Assembly (NCBI GenBank): GCA_030681035.1
Contig: JAUXUI010000011.1
Coordinates: 1-52,536 of the forward strand
Origin: Lysobacteraceae bacterium
GTDB taxonomy: Bacteria; Pseudomonadota; Gammaproteobacteria; Xanthomonadales; Xanthomonadaceae
Length of the DNA stretch: 52,536 nt
Reading direction: 5' to 3'
In this document: piece by piece, positions 1-8,164 of the stretch
How the letters are laid out: each line of letters opens with the position of its first letter
How positions within the stretch are numbered: position 1 is the stretch's first letter
The notes under the pieces: model-generated
Databases searched by the model: none
Told to the model about the DNA's origin: nothing
Seen by the model: only the letters and a program-made list of their open reading frames with translations
Position numbers and translations under genes: made by a program

Positions 1-144
1 GGCGTGCTCGGGCGGTGCCATGTACAGGCCCACGATGTCTTCGAGTTTCTCGGCAAACTTCGGGTCGCGCGAGACCTTGAAGCCGCGCACGAGGTGCGGT
101 TTCAAGCCGTGCGCCTGCCAATGCCGCATCACGGTGCTGCAACG
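1..144 (-). pseudogene. IS630-family transposase fragment (runs off left edge)
   Basis: Reading the minus strand into the window edge gives a peptide containing [20 protein letters not shown], followed by [20 protein letters not shown]. This matches the region of IS630-type transposases just before the catalytic DDE core (pattern W-x-GLKPH ... KVSRDP-F--KL-DIVGLY--PP). An in-frame TAA lies just upstream of the recognisable part, so the N-terminal helix-turn-helix half is missing and this is a 5'-truncated remnant unless the left flank shows otherwise. The 145-298 stretch between it and the esterase has no recognisable gene. Confidence 0.7.
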
Positions 145-298
145 TTACGGGACACCCACAATATCGGAACGGGACGCGGCGATGTAGGAAATTTCGGATT
201 CTTGGGTGACCCGCGCTGTACCTCCCGCGCTGTGTCTGTATTCTTCGGCATCGCCAAGTAACGCGGTTGTCGGGCCTCGAACCGGAAACCGGAACCCG

Positions 299-1936
299 CT
301 AAAGCGCCCCCGCTCGCGTCGCAAAATAGTGCTGCAAAAACGCGTGCCGCGCGGCGCCGTGATCGACTTCGGTATGGGTGTGCGCGGCGATGATCTGGCG
401 CAGCAGGCCGCCGTCGGATTCGCGCACCGCCGGCCACTCGGGCAGGCCGGCGCCGTTCGGGTCACCGGTTTTGATGAAGCGCTCGAAATAGCCTTGCATC
501 AGCTGCGACACGGCGTAATCGGTCGGCGTCCACGCATACACCGGGTTGCTGTGAAGGTTGCCCAGCGCGTATTCGATCTCGCCGCTGTGTACCGCGCCGG
601 TGTCGGCTTGCTCGCCGGTTGTTGGCTGCCGCTTTGCCGGGCGCGGCTGGTCGAAGCGGTAGAAGTACACCGGCGCCTTGCCGCTGCGCCGATGCAGGTC
701 CATCCAGCGCCACGTGCTGTGGGCAATGAACAGGTCGCCAGCCAGCGCCGTCGCCGAGCGTTTGATCTCGGCCGCATCGGAGCCCGGATACAGCGCCAGT
801 GCGCGTGCGGCCTGTACGCCGAATATGCGCTCCAGCGCCGCGCGATAATTTGCCGGTGTCGGCGGCTGCTGATTCAAAATAGCGGGGTAAAACCCTTCCT
901 GCGAATTGGTGCCGAGCAACAGCGGCACCGGCGCCTGGGCACCGCGCGCAAACGTTTTTGCTGGCGGCTCGCTGAGCAACCAGCCATCGATAGCGATGCT
1001 GTGGCGCTGTTCGCTACCGGCCCGCAGCAACGCGGTGGCCGGCAGCGCGCGCAGTTCTGCCAGCGTCGCGGCGCCAGCCTTTTCGGTGAACGCGATGCCC
1101 TGCTGCTGCGCCTGCGCCAATGTCAGCGGTGTGATTGGCGCGATCGCCGCACCGCTTTCGCCAATCGCGCGTGCAAACAAGCCGCGCGTCCGTGGCGACG
1201 CCATCAGCACACTCACCGCAATCGCGCCCGCCGACTCGCCGGCGATCGTCACCTGGTTCGGGTCGCCGCCGAATGGCGCGATGTTGTGCTGCACCCAGCG
1301 CAAGGCAGCAAGCTGATCGAGCAGGCCGTAGTTGCCGGCCGCATGTACGGGTGATTCGGCCACCAGCGCCGGCAACGCGAGGAAACCGAACACGCCGAGC
1401 CGATAGTTCACCGTCACCGTGACCACGCCGCGCGCCGCCAGGCTGGCGCCGTCGTAGCGCGGCTCGGAACCATCGCCAGCGACAAAACCACCGCCGTAGA
1501 AATACACCAGCACCGGCAGCGCCGGCTCGCCGGGCGCGGGCAATTGCGCGGGCGTCCACACGTTGAGGTACAGGCAGTCCTCGCTCATGGAGCTGGCGCG
1601 GAACACCATGTCGCCGAACAGCGGCTGCTGCATGCAACGCGGCCCGAAGCCCTGCGCCAGGCGCGTACCACCCCATGATGCCGGCGGCTGCGGCGGCTTC
1701 CAGCGCAGCGCTCCAACCGGCGGCGCCGCATATGCGATGCCGTGAAACGCGCGCAGGGTCGCGTTTTCGACCTGCGTCAGTTTGCCCTCGACAACCCCGG
1801 CTGCAACGCGCACACGCGGGGCTGCGGGCGCCGTGGCCGATGCGGCAACCGCTGCGCCATTGGCCAATGCCAGCGTCAGCACCACGCCGAAAGCGCGGTG
1901 CAAGCGCCGCACCGATGCGCGTGAAATCAAAATCAT
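299..1936 (-). CDS. secreted type-B carboxylesterase (para-nitrobenzyl esterase-like)
   Basis: An alpha/beta-hydrolase of the carboxylesterase type-B family, 545 residues and full length. It hydrolyses carboxylic esters; the natural substrate cannot be told. The ATG at 1936 gives a basic start (MILISRASVRRLHR) followed by a hydrophobic stretch and alanine-rich sites, a Sec-type signal peptide, so the protein is probably periplasmic or secreted. The family oxyanion motif YGGGF is near residue 146-151, the nucleophile elbow GESAGA has Ser235, the SEDCLYLNVW block is near 119, and a late His lies in HSGEIEYALGN. The start overlaps the stop of the upstream helix-hairpin-helix gene as ATGA, so the two are translationally coupled. 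A further 66 upstream in-frame codons run through that gene and are not used. Confidence 0.9.
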   Translation of the reverse strand: MILISRASVRRLHRAFGVVLTLALANGAAVAASATAPAAPRVRVAAGVVEGKLTQVENATLRAFHGIAYAAPPVGALRWKPPQPPASWGGTRLAQGFGPRCMQQPLFGDMVFRASSMSEDCLYLNVWTPAQLPAPGEPALPVLVYFYGGGFVAGDGSEPRYDGASLAARGVVTVTVNYRLGVFGFLALPALVAESPVHAAGNYGLLDQLAALRWVQHNIAPFGGDPNQVTIAGESAGAIAVSVLMASPRTRGLFARAIGESGAAIAPITPLTLAQAQQQGIAFTEKAGAATLAELRALPATALLRAGSEQRHSIAIDGWLLSEPPAKTFARGAQAPVPLLLGTNSQEGFYPAILNQQPPTPANYRAALERIFGVQAARALALYPGSDAAEIKRSATALAGDLFIAHSTWRWMDLHRRSGKAPVYFYRFDQPRPAKRQPTTGEQADTGAVHSGEIEYALGNLHSNPVYAWTPTDYAVSQLMQGYFERFIKTGDPNGAGLPEWPAVRESDGGLLRQIIAAHTHTEVDHGAARHAFLQHYFATRAGAL

Positions 1937-2259
1937 GATGGCGAATCCTCGACGTTTACGCCTTGGGCATGCGCTTCGGCAAGCATGCGCTTGCGCGCTT
2001 CGGTGTAGTACCACCACGGTTGCGGCGGATCGCCGTTGATGAATCCGGTGATCGACATGAACACATCGATCACGCACGGGTCCTGCCGCTGACCAGTGAT
2101 CCGGCTCAGGCGGTGATACAGCGCCAGCGGGCACTGGCCAAGCAATTGCGCGGGTGTGCGAATACCGAGCAACAGCAGATCGTCCGCTGTCGCCTTGCCG
2201 ACATTGGGCAAGTCGGTGAGTTGGACAACCCGTTCGCGGTCAACTTTGTCCGGGTGCAT
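1933..2259 (-). CDS. helix-hairpin-helix protein, Cdd1 / mitomycin-resistance-like family
   Basis: A 108-residue protein resembling the Cdd1 (pathogenicity locus) family. The N-terminal part (about residues 12-45) has the helix-hairpin-helix pattern LTDLPNVGKATADDLLLLGI, a non-specific DNA-binding fold. The C-terminal half holds CVIDVFMSITGFINGDPPQP and WWYYTEARK, which recur in this family. The biochemical role is not established. The ATG at 2259 is preceded by GGAG at a proper distance. Its TGA overlaps the esterase ATG, making a two-gene unit. Upstream on the same strand are a dead hicA and a copy of the GMC oxidoreductase end, so the local order has been disturbed by insertions. Confidence 0.75.
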   Translation of the reverse strand: MHPDKVDRERVVQLTDLPNVGKATADDLLLLGIRTPAQLLGQCPLALYHRLSRITGQRQDPCVIDVFMSITGFINGDPPQPWWYYTEARKRMLAEAHAQGVNVEDSPS

Positions 2260-2308
2260 GGGTCAGCTCCGTGCTGTGGTTTTGGTGTCTTTGTCGGGCG
2301 CAACGCCC

Positions 2309-2399
2309 CCCGGTGCGCGACGTGATGGTGTGAGCCTTTGACGCGTTCGAGCTGCCAACCATCCGCTTCGAGCATCCGAATGACATCCGCACTCTACAT
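2309..2399 (-). pseudogene. hicA-like mRNA interferase remnant
   Basis: The minus strand from ATG 2399 reads M-stop-SADVIRMLEADGWQLERVKGSHHH, the N-terminal half of HicA toxins (double-stranded RNA-binding fold with the GSHHH block carrying the catalytic His). Codon 2 is TAG (2394-2396), where an AAG lysine codon would be usual. After the HHH block the family match disappears, and the reading runs into the start of the helix-hairpin-helix gene. No HicB antitoxin is nearby. Both the nonsense codon and the lost C-terminus make it inactive. It could still be read from the internal ATG at 2375, but the truncated domain argues against function. Confidence 0.6.
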
Positions 2400-2460
2400 G
2401 GCGGGTGTTATAGCCACCAACTGTCGCCCATCACCATACCCACCGCAGTTGCCGAGCCAC

Positions 2461-2538
2461 CCTACATCGCCGCCTTGATCCGCTCCGCCACCCGGTACGC
2501 ATTGGCGTAGATGGTCCAGGGATAGGGCACGCTGCCAC
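2461..2538 (-). repeat. duplicated 3' end of the GMC oxidoreductase gene (78 bp)
   Basis: On the minus strand this encodes GSVPYPWTIYANAYRVAERI then KAAM-stop, the last 24 residues and stop codon of the GMC oxidoreductase whose intact end lies at 3295-3372. The two copies differ at only about 4-5 of 78 positions. Together they bracket the Phd/PIN toxin-antitoxin genes. The copy has no upstream coding continuity and is a remnant or duplication product. Confidence 0.85.
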
Positions 2539-2659
2539 AGATCTGCATCCGTCCTGATTACGCTCCATTCCGACCGTTTCATCGCCCACTCAGAGGGCGA
2601 GGCTTGTCAGCCTGAGCTTGACCAACTAGACTAAGTCGAATCGTGCCGTTGGAGGCCGC

Positions 2660-2902
2660 ATGAAACACGTCATCAACATCTACGAGGCCAAGACGCACCT
2701 GTCGCGTCTGGTCGATGAAGCAGGTCAAGGTGCGGATATCGTCATCGCCCGTGCCGGCAAACCGATTGCGCGTTTATGCCGCATCCAGCCCAAGGCCAGA
2801 AAACGCAAGCTCGGCGTACTCGATGGACGGTTCAAGATTCCGGATGATTTCAATGCGCCCTTGCCCGATGACGTGCTGGCCGCGTTTACGGGCACCGACT
2901 GA
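2660..2902 (+). CDS. type II antitoxin, Phd/YefM family
   Basis: An 80-residue antitoxin. The N-terminus MKHVINIYEAKTHLSRLVDE is the Phd/YefM DNA-binding fold that normally represses its own operon. The C-terminal half (about residues 45-80, RKRKLGVLDGRFKIPDDF) is the part expected to wrap the toxin, and the G-x-L-DG-FK-PDDF pattern is typical of antitoxins paired with PIN toxins. A strong Shine-Dalgarno GGAGG lies 7 nt before the ATG. The stop overlaps the toxin ATG by one base (TGATG), so the two are translationally coupled. The pair lies opposite to the flanking genes and inside a duplicated gene end, which fits a mobile cassette. Confidence 0.92.
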   Translation: MKHVINIYEAKTHLSRLVDEAGQGADIVIARAGKPIARLCRIQPKARKRKLGVLDGRFKIPDDFNAPLPDDVLAAFTGTD

Positions 2903-3288
2903 TGCGCATTCTGCTTGACACGCATATCGTGCTGTGGGCGGTAGCGCAAAGCAGTCAAATCAGCGCCGAGGCGAGGCCTTTGCTGGAGGACACAGACAAC
3001 CTGCTGTATTGCAGTACCGCCAGCCTGTGGGAAATTGCCATCAAGAGCGGTTTGCGTCGCGCAGACTTTGAGGTTTCGCTGCCCGCCTTGCGCGAAGCAC
3101 TTGCGCAAATGGACATCGAAGAATTACCCGTGCTGGGAAAGCACACGGAACAATTGCTCAAGCTTCCCCCGCTGCACAAAGACCCGTTTGATCGAATGCT
3201 GGTTGCGCAAAGCATGGCTGAACCCCTGGTGCTGTTGACCAACGACAGCGTGCTTGCACAGTATTGGGATGGGGTGCGGCTGGTTTGA
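2902..3288 (+). CDS. PIN-domain ribonuclease toxin (VapC-like)
   Basis: A 128-residue PIN toxin, a Mg-dependent endoribonuclease expected to cleave tRNA or other RNA when freed from its antitoxin. The acidic site is complete: Asp6 in ILLDTH, Glu44 in SLWEIAIK, Asp94/Asp97 in KDPFDRM, and Asp115 in LTNDS. The length is usual for the subfamily paired with Phd-type antitoxins. It starts inside the antitoxin stop codon. Its own stop at 3286-3288 is only 6 bases from the first base of the GMC gene end on the other strand, so the two genes converge almost end to end. Confidence 0.92.
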   Translation: MRILLDTHIVLWAVAQSSQISAEARPLLEDTDNLLYCSTASLWEIAIKSGLRRADFEVSLPALREALAQMDIEELPVLGKHTEQLLKLPPLHKDPFDRMLVAQSMAEPLVLLTNDSVLAQYWDGVRLV

Positions 3289-3295
3289 CTCTGGC

Positions 3296-4972
3296 CTACA
3301 TCGCCGCCTTGATCCGCTCTGCCACCCGGAACGCATTGGCGTAGATGGTCCAGGTATAAGGCACGCTGCCGCCGGTGGGCATGAAGCTGCCGTCGCTGAC
3401 GTACAGGTTGTCGACATCGTGTACGCGGCAGTCGCGGTCGAGCACCGAGGTGTGCGGGTCATCGCCGAAACGGCAACCGCCGGCAACCAGATTCGGTGGT
3501 GGGCTACCGCTGACGCTGGAACTGATATCGGTGGCGCCCATGCGTTCGAGCACCTTGAGCGCGTGGTTGTTGAGGTGGTTGCCTACCTTCAGATCGTGCG
3601 GGTGATAGCCGATGCGGACCTTGGCCACCGCCGAGCCCCAGCGATCAGTCACGGCGGAATCGAGCGCCACGAAGCAGTCGTCGGTGGGCAGCCAGTCGCA
3701 GAAAATCTCGTAGCGCAGCGCCTGGCTGCCGGTGAATGCCGAGCGCAGGCGTTTTTGCAGGCGCGTGCCCCAGACCAGATCATCGCCATCCCAGCGATTG
3801 CGGCTGGCACGGCCAATCGGGTTGGGATGGCTGAGCAGGAAATCGATGGTACCGCCCTTGGCCGCGCCACCGAAGGCCGGGTCGGAAAAGGTGTACCAAT
3901 CCTGCAGACCACGATTGACGAACGGGCCGCGTTGCTTGAGTCGCGCGGCATCGGCGACGCTCATGCTGTCGTATTCGAAATAACCGGTGCCCGAACCGCC
4001 GGCCGAGAACAGCAGGTTGCGGCCGAGCTGAGCAAAGCGATTGCCAATGCCATTGGGGTGCTTCGGGCCAACCGATGCCAGCAGCAGGCGGCTGGATTCG
4101 ATCGCCTGACACGCCACCACGTAGGCTTTTGCCGTGACCTGTTGCGCAATGCCTTGGGCATCGATGTATTCCACCGCGCTGACCTTGCCCTTGGCATCGC
4201 TGCGCAGGCGGGTGACCTTGGCGTTGGCGCGGATTTCGCAGTGCCCGGTAGCCACCGCACGATCAAGCAGGGCGGCGCGGGCGCTGCCTTTGGCGCCGGA
4301 CGAGCAGCCGTAACTGCCGCAGTAACCGGAATATTCGCAACTGCGGCGCTGGCCCGATGGCTGCGACAAAATCGCGCGCGGCGTCGGCAATGAATGCAGG
4401 CCGAGCGCAGCGCAGGCGGCATCAATGCGTTCGACTACCGGATGTTCCAAGATTGGCGGCTGCGGAAAATCGGCGGTTGAACGCGGTTCGGCCTGCGGAT
4501 GACTGACCACCCGCCCGGAAATGCCAACCTCGGTTTCCACCATCGTGTAGTACGGCTCCAACTCGTCGTAGCTGATCGGCCAATCGGCCACGTTGGCACC
4601 CTTGATCGGCCCGAACGCGGAACGCAGGCGAAAATCCACCGGCTTGAGCCGGTAGAAAAAACCGCTCATGAAGTTGGAGGAACCGCCGACCACATTGCCG
4701 TTCCAGAAATCGACACCCGAGCGCGAAGTCGGCACGCCGCGCCACTGATCGTCGCTGTCGCGATCCTCGATGACGTGTTGTTCGTCGCTCAACTTGGGCG
4801 TGTAGACGCTGCGTCGGCAGCAGGCGAGCTCGTCCTTGAAAAAATCCTTCTCGGTCAACCATGGGCCTTTTTCCAGCACCAGCACCGAGCAACCCGTTTG
4901 CGCCAGACGCAGCGCCACCGGGCCACCGCCAGCGCCGCTGCCGATCACGCAGACATCGTAGTCGTGGCTCAT
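3296..4972 (-). CDS. GMC-family FAD-dependent oxidoreductase
   Basis: A 558-residue flavoprotein of the glucose-methanol-choline oxidoreductase family, oxidising an alcohol or sugar hydroxyl at FAD. The ADP-binding motif is at the N-terminus (VCVIGSGAGGGPVALRLA, GxGxxG at residues 11-16). The GNVVGGSSNFMSG block fits the family's second FAD signature. The C-terminal domain holds HPHDLKVGNH and the closing VSDGSFMPTGGSVPYTW block. The ATG at 4972 overlaps the stop of the upstream small-subunit gene (ATGA); earlier in-frame codons belong to that gene. This pairing is the arrangement of gluconate 2-dehydrogenase-like and other membrane GMC dehydrogenases. No signal peptide is seen, so export would have to be as a folded complex with the Tat-bearing partner. 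The substrate is unknown. Confidence 0.9.
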   Translation of the reverse strand: MSHDYDVCVIGSGAGGGPVALRLAQTGCSVLVLEKGPWLTEKDFFKDELACCRRSVYTPKLSDEQHVIEDRDSDDQWRGVPTSRSGVDFWNGNVVGGSSNFMSGFFYRLKPVDFRLRSAFGPIKGANVADWPISYDELEPYYTMVETEVGISGRVVSHPQAEPRSTADFPQPPILEHPVVERIDAACAALGLHSLPTPRAILSQPSGQRRSCEYSGYCGSYGCSSGAKGSARAALLDRAVATGHCEIRANAKVTRLRSDAKGKVSAVEYIDAQGIAQQVTAKAYVVACQAIESSRLLLASVGPKHPNGIGNRFAQLGRNLLFSAGGSGTGYFEYDSMSVADAARLKQRGPFVNRGLQDWYTFSDPAFGGAAKGGTIDFLLSHPNPIGRASRNRWDGDDLVWGTRLQKRLRSAFTGSQALRYEIFCDWLPTDDCFVALDSAVTDRWGSAVAKVRIGYHPHDLKVGNHLNNHALKVLERMGATDISSSVSGSPPPNLVAGGCRFGDDPHTSVLDRDCRVHDVDNLYVSDGSFMPTGGSVPYTWTIYANAFRVAERIKAAM

Positions 4973-5565
4973 GTCGCTTTGCTCCGGCGTTGAATCGGCG
5001 GGGTCAACTGATACCAAACCTTGTCTGCCGGCGGCCGTGGGTAACCGGGCTGGTGCTGCAACCACGTCCAGCCGATACCATCGGGATTGCCACCGTACAC
5101 CGGGTCGGCAAGCAAGGCTTCGAGCACGAAGTTCAGCAGCCACGACAGCCAGCGCTGACCGCCGCTCTGACCTTCGAGTTTGCGCAACACCGCTTCGCGC
5201 TGCTCGCCATCGAGCAATTGAAAGAGTTTGCCGTAATCGGCTTGCGCCAGTGCGCCGACCCGCTCGGCACCGGCCAGCATGCGCTCGCGCTGGCCATCAT
5301 CGGCGCCCGGCGTGGTCAGGGTATTGTGCAGATAGATGATGGCGTGGATCTGTTCGGCGCCGGGGATACCCTCGCCCGCCGGCAGCAGATGCGCCATCAC
5401 TGCGTTCAAGGTGGGCCATGGCTGCTGCGCCAGCCACGCCGGCGCGCTAGCGGCGGCGTCAACTGCCGGCAAGGCCCAGCCCATGCCGCTGCGCGTCAGC
5501 AACCCGAGCGCGGTGAGGGTGGCGATGAACTCACGGCGATCCAGCAGATACGGGGGCTGGTTCAT
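4969..5565 (-). CDS. gluconate 2-dehydrogenase subunit 3 family protein (Tat signal)
   Basis: A 198-residue small subunit of a GMC-type dehydrogenase. The N-terminus LLDRREFIATLTALGLLTR is a twin-arginine signal (RREFI followed by a hydrophobic stretch), which suggests it carries the folded flavoprotein partner across the inner membrane. The body shows the family's helical features, for example VMAHLLPAGEGIPGAEQI and the C-terminal YGGNPDGIGWTWLQHQPGYP. The ATG at 5565 is chosen because it places the RR motif near residue 10; the 35 codons before it are not conserved in type. It overlaps the GMC gene by 4 bases. The usual third partner, a cytochrome c subunit, is not adjacent. Confidence 0.88.
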   Translation of the reverse strand: MNQPPYLLDRREFIATLTALGLLTRSGMGWALPAVDAAASAPAWLAQQPWPTLNAVMAHLLPAGEGIPGAEQIHAIIYLHNTLTTPGADDGQRERMLAGAERVGALAQADYGKLFQLLDGEQREAVLRKLEGQSGGQRWLSWLLNFVLEALLADPVYGGNPDGIGWTWLQHQPGYPRPPADKVWYQLTPPIQRRSKAT

Positions 5566-5759
5566 GGTTGGCTCCGAGTGGGCGCCCCGCTGCGCACCGG
5601 GGCGCAATGGGGCAAGATCGATGGCAACACCATAAAGCGCGCAGCGCCATTGGCATTTGATTCGAATCAAGCGCCTGATGATTGTGGTTCATGACGACGG
5701 CCACACAAGCGCACGATCACCACCATGCACTGCATCATGGCGTGCTATAAAAGCGCGCC

Positions 5760-6671
5760 ATGAATCCCGCCCCCGTCATCGATCGCAAAGGTCTGCTCGC
5801 CGCCAGCGGCGCGTTTTTCATGTGGGGCTTGTTCCCGCTGTTCTGGGTGCTGCTCAAGGCGGTGCCAGCGCTGGAAATCATCGCCCATCGCGTGGTGTGG
5901 TGCGCGCTGTTCGTGGTGAGTTACCTGCTCTGGCGCGATGGCGCCGGCTGGCTGCGGGTGGCGTTGGCCGGGCCGAAGGTGCTGCTAACGCTGATCGCCA
6001 GCAGCATCCTGATCAGCATCAACTGGGGCCTGTACATCTGGGCAGTCACCCATGGCCATGTGGTTGAGGCGAGCCTTGGCTATTTCATCAATCCGTTGGT
6101 GAATGTGCTGATCGGCGTGCTGCTGTTGCACGAGCGCCTGAACCGCGCGCAGTGGGCCTCGGTAGCGCTCGCGGCCATTGGCGTGCTGTGGCTGACGGTG
6201 CAACATGGCGGCCTGCCGTGGATCGCGCTGACCCTGGCTTTCAGCTTTGCCTTCTACGGGCTGCTGCGCAAACAGGTGGCGGTGGAATCGGTGCCGGGCC
6301 TCGGCATCGAAAGCCTGTTGCTGACTGCACCGGCATTGCTGTTCCTGTTCTGGCGCGAGGCGCAAGGGCTGGGCCAATTCGGCCACGCACCGCTGCGGAT
6401 CGACTTGCTGCTGGTGGTTGGCGGCGCGCTGACCGCGCTGCCGTTGATCGGCTTTGCCTACGGCGCACGGCGCATCCCGTACTCGCTGGTGGGTATCTTG
6501 CAATACCTCGCGCCCACCTTGCAGTTGCTGGCCGGGGTGTTTGTACTCCACGAAGCCTTTCCACTGTCGCAGCTCATCGGTTTCAGCTTCATCTGGGCGG
6601 CACTGGGGATCTATGCCGGCAACAGCCTGTACGCGATGCGTCGCTATCGCCAGGCCGAGAACCGATCGTAG
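5760..6671 (+). CDS. rarD: RarD-type EamA permease
   Basis: A 303-residue inner-membrane protein of the drug/metabolite transporter superfamily, RarD branch, with about ten hydrophobic segments in two EamA repeats. The opening (RKGLLAASGAFFMWGLFPLF, then IIAHRVVW) is characteristic of RarD. The family is named for chloramphenicol sensitivity in Pseudomonas; the natural substrate is not known. It is divergent from the GMC operon, with a 194-bp gap, and is followed directly by a 185-bp inverted-repeat element that may act as its transcription end. Confidence 0.9.
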   Translation: MNPAPVIDRKGLLAASGAFFMWGLFPLFWVLLKAVPALEIIAHRVVWCALFVVSYLLWRDGAGWLRVALAGPKVLLTLIASSILISINWGLYIWAVTHGHVVEASLGYFINPLVNVLIGVLLLHERLNRAQWASVALAAIGVLWLTVQHGGLPWIALTLAFSFAFYGLLRKQVAVESVPGLGIESLLLTAPALLFLFWREAQGLGQFGHAPLRIDLLLVVGGALTALPLIGFAYGARRIPYSLVGILQYLAPTLQLLAGVFVLHEAFPLSQLIGFSFIWAALGIYAGNSLYAMRRYRQAENRS

Positions 6672-6687
6672 CAAGGGTAAGCGGCTT

Positions 6688-6872
6688 CCTGATTAGCGCT
6701 ATATCTCAGCCCGGCGGGCTTCGGCCCCTTCTCCCTCCGGGAGAAGGTGGCGCGAAGCGCCGGATGAGGGTTCGAGCCCGTAAGATGGCCGATACTCGCA
6801 CCGAACCCTCACCCCCAACCCCTCTCCCGGCGGGAGAGGGGCTTCTACCGCTGAGATATAGCGCTAATCAGG
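6688..6872. mobile_element. 185-bp MITE-like hairpin element, copy 1 (intact, with 8-bp target duplication)
   Basis: The ends are a perfect 22-bp inverted repeat beginning CCTGATTAGCGCTATATCTC (6688-6709 and 6851-6872). The interior is largely self-complementary and runs CTTCTCCCTCCGGGAGAAGG ... CGAACCCTCACCCCCAACCC. An exact 8-bp direct repeat AGCGGCTT abuts both ends (6680-6687 and 6873-6880), the mark of a transposition event. No coding capacity. Related copies lie at 20039-20299 and from 52297 to the window end. Confidence 0.88.
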
Positions 6873-6920
6873 AGCGGCTTTTCGTTGCGCGAACTACGCC
6901 TTCGCTGCGCTCGGTCGGCC

Positions 6921-6992
6921 GGTCGCCCACAGGGTGGGCTCCTACAGGTAGGGCCCTACGCTTGTCTGTAGGAGCCCACCCTGTGGGCGACC
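6921..6992. repeat. REP-type inverted pair
   Basis: Two facing copies of the 26-bp palindromic unit GGTCGCCCACAGGGTGGGCT+CCTACA (6921-6946) and its reverse complement (6967-6992). The same unit recurs at 11992-12063, 39795-39820 and 42813-42838. This is the layout of bacterial interspersed REP doublets, which are moved by RAYT transposases. It sits between convergent rarD and the YedA-like gene. Confidence 0.85.
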
Positions 6993-7019
6993 TGCCCATG
7001 ACCCGTATTCGTACTGCAA

Positions 7020-7910
7020 TCAACTCGTTCTGGCGCGCGCCAGGGTAATGACCACCACGCCGAGCAAAATCACCACCATCGCGCCCAGCGCGTGTGGGTC
7101 CAGCGGTTCACCCAGAAACAACACGCCCAGCAGCACCGCCACCGGCGGGTTGATGTAGGCGTAGCTGGTCGCCAGCGCCGGCCGCACATGCTGCAGCAGC
7201 CACAGGTACGCGCTGAACGCGATCACCGAACCAAACACCACCAGATAGGCCACCGCCAGTGTCGGGCGCAGCGCCGGCCATGCCGACAAACGCTCACCAA
7301 GCGCCATTGCCAGCAGCAGCATCAGCACCCCGCCGCACAGCATCTGCGCACCGGCGTTGATGAATGGCGCCGGCAGATCGCGGCCACGGCTCCACACTGA
7401 ACCGAACGCCCACGCAATCGGCGCGACGATCAGCGCCAGCATGCCCTGGGTGCTGGCCCGCAATTCACTGCCGGCATTGAGCCACAGCACACCGACAAAA
7501 CCCACACACAGCCCAAGCCATTCACCACGGCTGGGATGATGGCCGCGCAACCAGCCAAACACCCCGGCCCACAGCGGCATCGATGCCACCGCAATCGCGG
7601 CCACCCCGGAAGACACCTGCTGCTCGGCGACATTTACCAGGCCATTGCCGAGTACCAGCAGCAAGCCGCCCATCACCAGCGCGTTGCGCCATTGCAGCGA
7701 TGTCGGCCAAGCCTGCGCATTGACGCGGCCCAAGGTGAACATCAGCGCCGCCGCGACCACGAAACGCAGCCCGCCCATCAGGAACGGCGGGAAACCGGTC
7801 AGGCCGATGGCAATGGCGAAATAGGTGGAGCCCCAGATCAGGTAAACCGCCGTCAGCGACAGCGCCAACGGCAGGTACGACGGCTTAACCGCCGGCAGGG
7901 TGATGCGCAT
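7020..7910 (-). CDS. EamA-family metabolite exporter, YedA-like
   Basis: A 296-residue inner-membrane protein with ten predicted hydrophobic segments in two EamA repeats of the drug/metabolite transporter superfamily. The first repeat opens with the family signature LTAVYLIWGSTYFAI, and the second includes AWAFGSVWSR and PALATSYAYINPPVAVLLG. This combination is that of the YedA group of exporters. The substrate cannot be inferred. It is convergent with rarD, a member of the same superfamily, but the two are not close paralogues. Confidence 0.85.
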   Translation of the reverse strand: MRITLPAVKPSYLPLALSLTAVYLIWGSTYFAIAIGLTGFPPFLMGGLRFVVAAALMFTLGRVNAQAWPTSLQWRNALVMGGLLLVLGNGLVNVAEQQVSSGVAAIAVASMPLWAGVFGWLRGHHPSRGEWLGLCVGFVGVLWLNAGSELRASTQGMLALIVAPIAWAFGSVWSRGRDLPAPFINAGAQMLCGGVLMLLLAMALGERLSAWPALRPTLAVAYLVVFGSVIAFSAYLWLLQHVRPALATSYAYINPPVAVLLGVLFLGEPLDPHALGAMVVILLGVVVITLARARTS

Positions 7911-8050
7911 GGGGGAATCCGTGATTTTCAGGTGCGCCAGTTTACGGCGGTGGCGGTGCCAACGGCTGACAAATCAACAAAGATTTGTGGCGGTTTGGAG
8001 AAGCCGCGCGAGCGTTGTCACGAAGCGAGCGGTCGTGATGCTGCGGTGTC

Positions 8051-8121
8051 TCGACACCCGTCGCTCACAGGGTGAGCTCCCACATGCTTCGCTGCTCGTG
8101 GGAGCCGGCCTGCCGGCGAAC
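8051..8121. repeat. REP-like palindromes downstream of folE
   Basis: This holds CGCTCACAGGGTGAGCTCCCAC followed by GTGGGAGCCGGCCTGCCGGC-GAAC. The second unit reappears inverted at 42897-42920. These are palindromic REP units with a GTGGGAG head. They lie in the 7911-8164 gap between folE and the upstream region of the exporter gene, where no open gene is supported. Confidence 0.65.
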
Positions 8122-8164
8122 AGGCGCCACTAACGTGATCGAAGCGTACGCCCACAACCGCCGC

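Noticed and set aside
206-1354. Long open frame on the plus strand opposite the carboxylesterase
   Set aside because: It is the antisense shadow of a clear esterase, rich in Arg/Ala/Gln with no family features; GC-rich codon bias opens such frames.
3254-4393. Open frame opposite the GMC oxidoreductase
   Set aside because: Antisense shadow. The minus-strand frame has full FAD motifs and C-terminal family blocks.
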